Below are positions 15,739-22,527 of a DNA stretch of 64,000 nucleotides, piece after piece. This DNA comes from DASQMT01 sp963839615 (GTDB taxonomy: Bacteria > Actinomycetota > Thermoleophilia > Solirubrobacterales > Solirubrobacteraceae): contig CAWIVY010000001.1 in assembly GCA_963839615.1 (NCBI GenBank), forward strand, positions 186,001 through 250,000. Direction: 5' to 3'. The notes below the pieces were generated by a model. That model worked only from the letters and a program-made list of their open reading frames with translations. It ran no database searches and was not told where the DNA came from. The position numbers were made by a program, and so were the translations under genes. Each line of letters begins with the position of its first letter. Positions within the stretch are counted from its first letter, which is position 1.

Positions 15739-16368
15739 GTGGAGCGCGGCCGCCTGATCACCGTCGAGGGTCTCGACGGCGCGGGGAAGACGACGCTCGT
15801 CGGCGCGCTCGCGGGGGCGCTGCACGAACGCGGGCAGGAGGCCTTCGTGCTGCGCGAGCCCGGCGGCGTCGCGCTGTCCGAGCGCATCCGCGCGCTGGTC
15901 AAGGATCCTGCCCTGGAGGTGCATCCGCGCGCGGAGGCGCTGCTCTACGCGGCGGCCCGCGCGCAGCTCGTCGCCGAGCAGCTCGAGCCGCTGCTCGCGG
16001 CAGGCCACTGGGTGCTGCTCGACCGCTTCGTCGACTCCTCGCTCGCCTACCAGGGCGCCGGGCGCGGGCTCGGCGTGGAGGAGATCCGCGCGCTGAACGT
16101 GTTCGCCACCGGCGGACTGACGCCGGACCGCACGCTGCTGCTGCGGATCGAGGCGCGCGCAGGGCTCGCGCGAGCCGGCGAGCGCGGGGAGGCCGCCGAC
16201 CGGCTCGAGCGCGAGGAGCTCGCCTTCTTCGAGACGATCGGCACGGCGTACGACGAGCTCGCGGCAGCCGAGCCCGGGCGCTTCGCCGTGATCGACGCCG
16301 CGCAGGCGCCGCCCGCGGTGCTCGCCGCCTGCGTCGCCGCGCTCGAGCCGCTGCTTCAGCCGCGATAG
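15739..16368 (+). CDS. tmk: dTMP kinase (thymidylate kinase)
   Basis: A 209-residue thymidylate kinase, which phosphorylates dTMP to dTDP. The P-loop GLDGAGKTT, the REPGG dTMP-binding motif, the DRFVDSSLAYQGAGR motif and a lid segment are present. The GTG at 15739 gives a family-typical N-terminus (MERGRLITVEGLDGAGKTT) and follows a TACGTT hexamer by six bases; the upstream in-frame TTG would add an unlikely 26 residues. Elsewhere tmk and holB are usually co-directional neighbours; here they are divergent. The 3' end overlaps galE by 13 bp. Confidence 0.94.
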   Translation: MERGRLITVEGLDGAGKTTLVGALAGALHERGQEAFVLREPGGVALSERIRALVKDPALEVHPRAEALLYAAARAQLVAEQLEPLLAAGHWVLLDRFVDSSLAYQGAGRGLGVEEIRALNVFATGGLTPDRTLLLRIEARAGLARAGERGEAADRLEREELAFFETIGTAYDELAAAEPGRFAVIDAAQAPPAVLAACVAALEPLLQPR

Positions 16369-17327
16369 CCGCGCGGATGGGCCTGGTGCCAGGCCCACGC
16401 GTCGGCGATCATCTCGTCCAGGCCGCGCCGCGGGGCCCAGCCGAGCTCTTCGCGCGCCCTCGCGTTCGCCGCCACGAGCTCGGGCGGATCGCCCGGCCGC
16501 CGGTTCTCCTCCCGCACCGCGAACTCGCGCCCGGTCACGCGCCGCGCGGCTTCGATCACCTCGCGCACCGTGTACCCGTCGCCGCTGCCGAGGTTGAAGA
16601 TCCGATGCGTCCCGCGCTCGAGCGCGTCGAGCGCGAGCAGGTGCGCCTCGGCGAGGTCCTCGATGTGGATGTAGTCGCGCACGGCCGTGCCGTCGCGCGT
16701 GGCGTAGTCGGTCCCGAACACCTTGACGTGGTCGCGCACGCCGGCCGCGGCCTGGAGCACGAGCGGGATCAGGTGCGTCTCGGGCTCGTGGTCCTCTCCC
16801 AGCTCCCCGCTCGCGCCCGCCACGTTGAAGTAGCGCAGCGAGGCGGCCGCCAGCCCATGGGCGCGGCACTCGTCGCGGATCATCAGGTCGACCGCCAGCT
16901 TCGATGCCCCGTAGGAGTTCACCGGCGCCGCCGGCTCGTCCTCGGAGATCGGCACGACCTCCGGCTCGCCGTAGGTCGCGCAGGTCGAGGAGAACACCAG
17001 CCTGCCGACGCCGTTCGCGCGCATCGCGTCGAGCAGGTTGAGCGTGCCGACGAGGTTGTTGCGCCAGTAGCGCTCCGGGTGCTCCACCGACTCCTCCACG
17101 AGTGCGAGCGCCGCGAAGTGCAGCACGCCGTCGACGCCGGCGAGCGCCGCGTCCAGCGCAGCCGGCGCGAGCAGCGAGACGTTCGCATGCTCGGCCGCGT
17201 CGGGGACGGCGCCCGCATGGCCGCGCGAGAGGTCGTCGAGCACGACGACCTCGTGGCCGGCTTCGAGCAGCTGCTTGGCGACCACCGAGCCGATATAGCC
17301 CGCGCCGCCCGTCACGAGGATCCGCAT
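16356..17327 (-). CDS. galE: UDP-glucose 4-epimerase
   Basis: A 323-residue extended SDR interconverting UDP-glucose and UDP-galactose. The NAD-binding motif TGGAGYIG lies at 6-13, the FSSTCATYG segment supplies Ser/Thr, and the catalytic Tyr139-x-x-x-Lys143 is in NSYGASKLAVD. Downstream elements RYFNVAGA, RDYIHIEDLA and NLGSGDGYTVREV are all typical of GalE. The ATG at 17327 is chosen because it starts the Rossmann strand directly and lies 10 bases after a TACGAT hexamer; another Met is four codons upstream. It probably supplies UDP-galactose for the glycan cluster 12 kb away, though it is not part of that cluster. Confidence 0.92.
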   Translation of the reverse strand: MRILVTGGAGYIGSVVAKQLLEAGHEVVVLDDLSRGHAGAVPDAAEHANVSLLAPAALDAALAGVDGVLHFAALALVEESVEHPERYWRNNLVGTLNLLDAMRANGVGRLVFSSTCATYGEPEVVPISEDEPAAPVNSYGASKLAVDLMIRDECRAHGLAAASLRYFNVAGASGELGEDHEPETHLIPLVLQAAAGVRDHVKVFGTDYATRDGTAVRDYIHIEDLAEAHLLALDALERGTHRIFNLGSGDGYTVREVIEAARRVTGREFAVREENRRPGDPPELVAANARAREELGWAPRRGLDEMIADAWAWHQAHPRGYRG

Positions 17328-17337
17328 AGGGCTCGGC

Positions 17338-17347
17338 ATCGTAGAAT
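17338..17347. promoter_or_regulatory. Overlapping divergent -10 elements (galE / secreted protein)
   Basis: TACGAT on the minus strand (17338-17343) is 10 bases before the galE ATG. TAGAAT on the plus strand (17342-17347) shares two bases with it and precedes the plus-strand gene. RNA polymerase could not occupy both at once. Confidence 0.45.
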
Positions 17348-17360
17348 GGTGGGGGTGCAC

Positions 17361-18170
17361 ATGCGCCTAGCAGCGGTCCTCGCGGTCACGTTCGCGGTCC
17401 TGGTCGCGCCCGCCGCGGCGCAGGATCCGACACCGACCCCGACGCCCACGCCGACCGCGACTCCGACGCCCGCTCCCGAGCGGTCCAAGGCCGAGAAGGA
17501 GGTCTACCGCGACTACCGCCGCGAAGGGGTGATCGAGGCGTGCGACCACAAGAAGAAGGTCCTCAAGGAGGTGCTCGAGGAGCTCAGCCCGGAGGCCGAC
17601 ACCGAAACGCCGGACCTGCGCCCGGCGCTCGAGGCGGCGATCGAGCAGCACGACGACGGCGATTGCGACGAACCCGAGCCGACCGCGACGCCGAATCCGA
17701 CCGCCACGGCGGCTCCGACAGTCGCGCCCGCACCTGCCACTCCGGCGCCGGACGACCCTGTCGACTCAGGTGTCAGCCCGCTACCCGGCGGCAGTGGCGG
17801 CAGTGGCGGTGGCGGCAACCCGCCGCCGCCGAGCGCCGAGGACGTCAAGCCGCTTGCACCCGACGTGACGCCCGTCCCGCCGGCGGCGACGCCCGCGCCC
17901 GCCACGCCGCCGCCCGCGGAGCCGTCCGGTCCCGCCGCGTCGCCCGAGCCCGTCTACTCGAACACCGACGACGAGCTGCCGCTGTCGCTGCTCGTGCTGG
18001 CCGGGCTGCTGGCGCTGCTCGCCCTGCTCGCGCTCCTGTTCGCGGCCGCGGGGCGGCTCGGCTGGGCCGAGTCACGGCTGGCCGCGCCGCGCCGCGCATT
18101 GCGCGAGGCGACGTTCCGCGCCGGCGGTGCCTGGGGCGATTTCGCCGACTGGATCCGCGTCGGAAGGTAA
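17361..18170 (+). CDS. Secreted Thr/Pro-rich protein with C-terminal membrane anchor
   Basis: A 269-residue exported protein of unknown function. In order: a Sec signal peptide (MRLAAVLAVTFAVLVAPAAA), a Thr-Pro repeat (DPTPTPTPTPTATPTPAPE), and a charged helical domain (~40-105). Two cysteines (EACDHKK and GDCDEP), which could form a disulfide, lie in that region. A long Pro/Ala/Thr- and Gly-Ser-rich linker follows, then one transmembrane helix (LPLSLLVLAGLLALLALLAL) and a ~35-residue basic cytoplasmic tail. The layout suggests a cell-envelope spanning or wall-associated protein, perhaps heavily glycosylated in the Thr/Pro stretches. The start at 17361 follows a GGTGGGGGTG ribosome site; an in-frame ATG at 17346 is the alternative. 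Confidence 0.75.
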   Translation: MRLAAVLAVTFAVLVAPAAAQDPTPTPTPTPTATPTPAPERSKAEKEVYRDYRREGVIEACDHKKKVLKEVLEELSPEADTETPDLRPALEAAIEQHDDGDCDEPEPTATPNPTATAAPTVAPAPATPAPDDPVDSGVSPLPGGSGGSGGGGNPPPPSAEDVKPLAPDVTPVPPAATPAPATPPPAEPSGPAASPEPVYSNTDDELPLSLLVLAGLLALLALLALLFAAAGRLGWAESRLAAPRRALREATFRAGGAWGDFADWIRVGR

Positions 18171-18297
18171 AGCGCGCAGCGTGCGGGCTGTACCGCGCAT
18201 TCCGTCCGGCCCGAGGCGGACACTCATCAACCCGCACACCCGCCTCGCCGTGCTCCCGGCGCGCCAGGCGGACACACTTGGAAGGAGCATCTCGCTC

Positions 18298-21219
18298 ATG
18301 GAGCAACAGACCCCGCAAACCGCTGTAAGGACCGAGACTCGCGCCGGCGAGGCGCTCAGCGTGCGGCGTTTGTTCACCCAGCCCGGCGTGCATCCGTTCG
18401 AGACCGTCGAGTGGGAGCTGCGCGACGCGCGCATCGGCTCGGTCTTCGAGCAACTCGACGTCGAGTTCCCGGCCACCTGGTCCCAGAACGCGACGAACAT
18501 CGTCGCGCAGAAGTACTTCCGCGGCCAGCTCGACTCGCCCGCCCGCGAGCGCTCGGTGAAGCAGATGGTCTCGCGCGTCGCGGGCACGATCGCCGACTGG
18601 GGCCGCCAGCGCGGCTACTTCGCCTCGGTCGAGGACGGCGACACGTTCGAGGCCGAGCTGACCTACGTGCTGCTGCACCAGCTCGCGGCCTTCAACTCGC
18701 CGGTCTGGTTCAACGTGGGCTTCGAGGAGAACCCGCAGTGCTCGGCCTGCTTCATCCTCTCCGTCGACGACACGATGGAGTCGATCCTCGACTGGAACAC
18801 CAAGGAGGGCAAGATCTTCCGCGGGGGCTCCGGCGCGGGGATCAACCTCTCGAACGTGCGCGGGTCGATGGAGCCGCTGTCGAAGGGCGGCACCGCCTCC
18901 GGTCCCGTCTCGTTCATGCGCGGCGCCGACGCCTGGGCCGGCACGATCAAGTCGGGCGGCAAGACGCGCCGCGCGGCGAAGATGGTCGTGCTCGACGTGG
19001 ACCACCCGGACATCCGGGAGTTCATCTGGTGCAAGGCCAAGGAGGAGGACAAGGCGGCCGCGCTGCGCGACGCCGGCTTCGACATGTCGATCGACGGTGA
19101 CGGCTTCCAGTCGATCCAGTACCAGAACGCCAACAACTCCGTCCGCCTCACGGACGAGTTCATGCACGCGGTCGAGAACGACGCCGAGTGGCAGCTGATC
19201 GCGCGTGCGACCGGGCAGCCGACCCACGCGATGCCCGCGCGCGAGCTGATGCGCGAGATCTCCGAGGCCGCGTGGCGCTGCGCCGACCCGGGCGTGCAGT
19301 ACGACACGACGATCAACCAGTGGCACACGTCGCCGAACTCGGGCCGCATCAACGCGTCCAACCCGTGCTCGGAGTACATGCACGTGGACGACTCGGCCTG
19401 CAACCTCGCGTCGCTGAACCTGATGAAGTTCCGCCGCCCCGACGGCACGCTCGACGTCGAGCGCTTCAACCACACGGTCGACCTCGTGTTCCTCGCGCAG
19501 GAGATCATCGTCGGGCCGTCGAGCTACCCGACCGAGGAGATCGGCCGCAACGCACGCGCGTTCCGCCAGCTGGGTCTCGGCTACGCGAACCTCGGCGCGT
19601 ACCTGATGTCGAACGGCCTCGCCTACGACTCCGACGGCGGGCGCGGCTTCGCCGCGTCGATCACGGCGCTGATGACCGGCCGCGGCTATCTCCAGTCGGC
19701 CAAGGTCGCCGCGGCGATCGGCCCCTACGACCGCTACGCGGAGAACCGCGAGGCGCACAACAACGTCATGCGGATGCATCGCGACGCGTCCTACGCGATC
19801 CCGGACGCGACGTGCGAGGACGAGTCGCTGCTGGCGGCGGCGCGCGAGTCCTGGAACGAGGCGGTCGCGCTCGGCGAGATGTACGGCTACCGCAACGCGC
19901 AGGCGACGGTGCTCGCGCCGACCGGGACGATCTCGTTCCTGATGGACTGCGACACCACGGGCGTCGAGCCGGACTTCTCGCTCGTCAAGTACAAGGAGCT
20001 CGTCGGCGGCGGGACGATGACGATCGTCAACCGCACCGTGCCGATGGCGCTGCGCACGCTCGGCTACGCCGACGCGCAGGTCGATCAGATCGAGGCGCAC
20101 ATCAACGACAACGGCACGATCGTCGGCGCGCCCGGCCTGGCCGAGGAGCACATGTCGGTGTTCGACGTCGCCGTCGGCGAGCGCGCGATCTCGCACATGG
20201 GCCACATCAAGATGATGGGCGCGGTCCAGCCGTTCCTCTCGGGCGCGATCTCGAAGACCGTGAACCTGCCGCAGACCGCGACGGTCGACGACATCGCCGA
20301 CGCGTACCTGCAGGCCTGGCGGCTCGGGATCAAGGCGCTCGCGATCTATCGCGACGGCTCCAAGACGGCACAGGCGCTGCGCACCGACGCGCAGGAGTCC
20401 AAGCACGTCGTCGTCGAGGGCTACTCCGAGGCGGAGGTCGAGTCGCTCGTCGCCTCGCGCGTGGAGGAGGCGGTCAACGCGGCGGTCGCGCAGACGCGCG
20501 CCGACGTCGGGCCGGCGCGCAAGCGGATGCCGCGCGAGCGCCAGTCGATCACGCACAAGTTCTCGCTCGGCGGCCACGAGGGCTACATCACGGCCGGCAT
20601 GTACGAGGACGGGACGGTCGGGGAGATCTTCCTGACCGACATCGGCAAGGAGGGCTCCACCCTCCGCGGCATGATGAACTCGTTCGCGACGGCGATCTCG
20701 ATGTCGCTGCAGTACGGCGTGCCGCTCGAGACGCTCGTGCGCAAGTTCGCCTACATGCGCTTCGAGCCGGAGGGGATCACGATGAACCCCGAGATCCCGT
20801 TCGCGAAGTCGATGCCGGACTACATCATGCGCTGGCTGGCGTCGCGCTTCCTCGACGCCGACGTGCAGGAGGACCTCGGCATCCTCACGCCCGAGGTCAG
20901 GGCGCGCAAGATCGGCGCCGACACCGCGGCTGCCGCATCGGGAGGCACGAACGGCGCGGCCAACGGCGGCATGTCGACGCCACCCGCACAGGCCGACCAG
21001 CCCACCGCCGGCGCCCAGGGCGCTCCGCCCGCACCGCCCCTCGAGCCCGCCGACGCGGTGCCCCCGACGTCGGCGCTGACCGACAGCCCGCCGGTGCACC
21101 CGGCGCGCATGGTCGGCCTCGACCTCGGCCCGGCCTGCACGCAGTGCGGCGGGATGATGCAGCGCACGGGCTCGTGCTACACGTGCTCGAGCTGCGGCAA
21201 CAACACGGGCTGCGGCTAG
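18298..21219 (+). CDS. nrdJ: Adenosylcobalamin-dependent (class II) ribonucleotide reductase
   Basis: A 973-residue class II ribonucleotide reductase, converting ribonucleotides to deoxyribonucleotides with adenosylcobalamin radical chemistry, independent of oxygen. The active-site cysteines sit in ENPQCSACFILSVDD (C148, C151) and the finger-loop motif NPCSEYMHVDDSACNLASLNL (~355-375). A Pro/Ala-rich linker leads to a C-terminal cysteine cluster (CTQCGG, then CYTCSSCG) that serves re-reduction or zinc binding. The start at 18298 follows GGAAGGAG by 10 bases. The 127-bp upstream gap shows no convincing cobalamin riboswitch or NrdR box. Two hairpins follow the stop codon. Confidence 0.96.
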   Translation: MEQQTPQTAVRTETRAGEALSVRRLFTQPGVHPFETVEWELRDARIGSVFEQLDVEFPATWSQNATNIVAQKYFRGQLDSPARERSVKQMVSRVAGTIADWGRQRGYFASVEDGDTFEAELTYVLLHQLAAFNSPVWFNVGFEENPQCSACFILSVDDTMESILDWNTKEGKIFRGGSGAGINLSNVRGSMEPLSKGGTASGPVSFMRGADAWAGTIKSGGKTRRAAKMVVLDVDHPDIREFIWCKAKEEDKAAALRDAGFDMSIDGDGFQSIQYQNANNSVRLTDEFMHAVENDAEWQLIARATGQPTHAMPARELMREISEAAWRCADPGVQYDTTINQWHTSPNSGRINASNPCSEYMHVDDSACNLASLNLMKFRRPDGTLDVERFNHTVDLVFLAQEIIVGPSSYPTEEIGRNARAFRQLGLGYANLGAYLMSNGLAYDSDGGRGFAASITALMTGRGYLQSAKVAAAIGPYDRYAENREAHNNVMRMHRDASYAIPDATCEDESLLAAARESWNEAVALGEMYGYRNAQATVLAPTGTISFLMDCDTTGVEPDFSLVKYKELVGGGTMTIVNRTVPMALRTLGYADAQVDQIEAHINDNGTIVGAPGLAEEHMSVFDVAVGERAISHMGHIKMMGAVQPFLSGAISKTVNLPQTATVDDIADAYLQAWRLGIKALAIYRDGSKTAQALRTDAQESKHVVVEGYSEAEVESLVASRVEEAVNAAVAQTRADVGPARKRMPRERQSITHKFSLGGHEGYITAGMYEDGTVGEIFLTDIGKEGSTLRGMMNSFATAISMSLQYGVPLETLVRKFAYMRFEPEGITMNPEIPFAKSMPDYIMRWLASRFLDADVQEDLGILTPEVRARKIGADTAAAASGGTNGAANGGMSTPPAQADQPTAGAQGAPPAPPLEPADAVPPTSALTDSPPVHPARMVGLDLGPACTQCGGMMQRTGSCYTCSSCGNNTGCG

Positions 21220-21228
21220 TCGAGACGT

Positions 21229-21249
21229 TCAGCGGGGATGTCCCGCTGA
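21229..21249 (+). terminator. Hairpin after nrdJ (first)
   Basis: TCAGCGGG-gatgt-CCCGCTGA, a perfect 8-bp stem with a five-base loop, starts nine bases after the nrdJ stop. There is no T-tract. It may act with the stronger hairpin that follows. Confidence 0.45.
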
Positions 21250-21264
21250 GCCTGCAGAGATGTC

Positions 21265-21292
21265 CGAAGAGCCGGCCGGCGCCGGCTCTTCG
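21265..21292 (+). terminator. Strong terminator hairpin after nrdJ (second)
   Basis: CGAAGAGCCGGC-cggc-GCCGGCTCTTCG is a perfect 12-bp stem with a four-base loop, followed by TCGTTG rather than a true T-tract. This looks like an actinobacterial intrinsic terminator lacking a U-run. Confidence 0.7.
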
Positions 21293-21571
21293 TCGTTGAG
21301 CACGTCGTGTCCTCAGGATCGGTGTGTCGGGCAAGTGGAGCCTCAGGGCCGCAATGGCAGCGCTGGCATGCTCCGGCTCCGCACCCTCGGCGATCGCGGC
21401 CAGTGCCGCACGTAGCGCGGACTGGTTCCGCCGGCGCCAGCGGAGCCCGGGCGTATACGGCGACGGCGCATTGAGGAAGGGTCGGGGAGCGGGGGCGACT
21501 CGCTCCGCATGTGGCTCGAAATGCACGTATGGCGTGCTTTTTCGTCCACGTGGACCGAAATTCACTCTTGC
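21293..21571. other. Intergenic stretch with no supported gene
   Basis: Nearly 280 bp between the nrdJ terminator and the copper operator. Open frames exist on both strands; one minus-strand frame from 21565 would encode an Ala-rich helical segment but runs on antisense into nrdJ. None has a convincing start or known domain. I see nothing else definite here. Confidence 0.4.
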
Positions 21572-21586
21572 TACCCCTGGGGGGTA
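21572..21586. promoter_or_regulatory. CsoR-type copper operator
   Basis: TACCCC-tgg-GGGGTA is a perfect G-tract palindrome of the kind recognised by CsoR-family copper repressors. It lies 54 bp before a two-gene copper operon and between a TTGCTA (-35-like, 21568-21573) and TACGGT (-10-like, 21592-21597), so a bound repressor would block the promoter. No csoR gene lies in the window. Confidence 0.75.
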
Positions 21587-21593
21587 TCTGCTA

Positions 21594-21607
21594 CGGTTCG
21601 GGAACCG
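21594..21607. promoter_or_regulatory. Second inverted repeat CGGTTC-gg-GAACCG in the copper promoter
   Basis: A perfect 6-bp inverted repeat with a two-base spacer, just downstream of the CsoR-type site and 32 bp before the start codon. It could bind a second regulator or fold in the 5' leader. No factor can be named. Confidence 0.35.
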
Positions 21608-21639
21608 ATACCCCGCTACCGTATTGCGAGGCCCACCCC

Positions 21640-22527
21640 ATGAATCCGATCCCGAAACAGCTGGCGACCTTCTTCGGCGTGCTGACCGTCTTGTTCGCCG
21701 GCGGCGCGCTGGCCGGCCAGGTGATCGATCCCGATGCGCGTGGCGGGGACAGCCCGATGGGCGGGCACGGAGCGGAGCATGCAGAGGAGAGCCCGGACGC
21801 CACGGGCCACGGTGATGAGCATGCGGGCGCCGAGCCCGAGGTGCACGGCCTCGCGGTCGCCGACGGCGGCCTGCGCGTCGCGGTCGAGCAGCCCGAGCTG
21901 CGCCGCGGCCGCGAGCAGACGCTTTCGTTCCGGATCGTCAAGGACGACGGCGCGACCGTGCGGGACTTCGACGTCACGCACGAGAAGCGCATGCACCTGA
22001 TCCTCGCCCGCCGCGACCTGACCGGCTTCCAGCACCTGCACCCGGTGATGGCCGCCGACGGGACCTGGAGCACGCGCGTCACGCTCGCCGACGCGGGCTC
22101 GTACCGCCTGTTCGCGGACTTCTCCTACGGCGGCGAGGCGACGACGCTCGCGTCGGACCTGCGCGTCGACGGCGCCGCCGACCTGGCGCCCCTGCCCGCC
22201 CCTGCGCCGACCGCCGTCAGCGACGGCGGCTACGACGTGCAGCTCGACGCGACCGGCGCGACCGCCGGCGAGGAGTCCGAGCTGCGCTTCACGATCACGC
22301 GCGACGGCCGGCCGGTCGACACCGAGCCCTACCTCGGCGCCGGCGGCCACCTCGTCGCGCTGCGCGAAGGCGACATGGCCTTCCTGCACGTGCACCCGAC
22401 CGGCGACGGCCAGGGCGTCGGCTTCGCGGCCACGTTCCCGACCGAGGGCAGCTACCGCCTGTTCCTGCAGTTCAAGCACGAGGGCCGCGTCCAGACCGTA
22501 GCCTTCACGCAGGAGGTCTCGGGATGA
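21640..22527 (+). CDS. His-rich exported copper-handling protein with duplicated HxH domains
   Basis: A 295-residue protein with one N-terminal hydrophobic segment (QLATFFGVLTVLFAGGALA), either signal peptide or anchor. A His-rich stretch follows (GGHGAEHAEE, then GHGDEHAG), then two beta-rich domains. Each domain holds a histidine followed 13 residues later by a His-x-His: H119 with H132/H134, and H237 with H250/H252. This duplicated pattern looks like a repeated metal site resembling YtkA/FixH-like periplasmic domains. The gene lies behind a CsoR-type operator and its stop overlaps the copA start by four bases (ATGA). Copper binding outside the membrane or delivery to or from CopA is therefore likely. 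I do not recognise a named family. Confidence 0.72.
   Translation: MNPIPKQLATFFGVLTVLFAGGALAGQVIDPDARGGDSPMGGHGAEHAEESPDATGHGDEHAGAEPEVHGLAVADGGLRVAVEQPELRRGREQTLSFRIVKDDGATVRDFDVTHEKRMHLILARRDLTGFQHLHPVMAADGTWSTRVTLADAGSYRLFADFSYGGEATTLASDLRVDGAADLAPLPAPAPTAVSDGGYDVQLDATGATAGEESELRFTITRDGRPVDTEPYLGAGGHLVALREGDMAFLHVHPTGDGQGVGFAATFPTEGSYRLFLQFKHEGRVQTVAFTQEVSG

Noticed and set aside
17420..17475. Simple-sequence repeat suggestive of a minisatellite or CRISPR
   Set aside because: It is the Thr-Pro coding repeat of the secreted protein, without spacers or conserved direct repeats.
18171..18297. Possible cobalamin riboswitch or NrdR boxes upstream of nrdJ
   Set aside because: The 127-bp gap is shorter than a typical B12 riboswitch, lacks a recognisable B12 box, and shows no paired NrdR-like sequences. 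Only a ribosome site is clear.
20897..21565. Minus-strand open frame with an Ala-rich helical segment
   Set aside because: No ribosome site or TANNNT at its start, no recognised domain, and most of its length is antisense to nrdJ.
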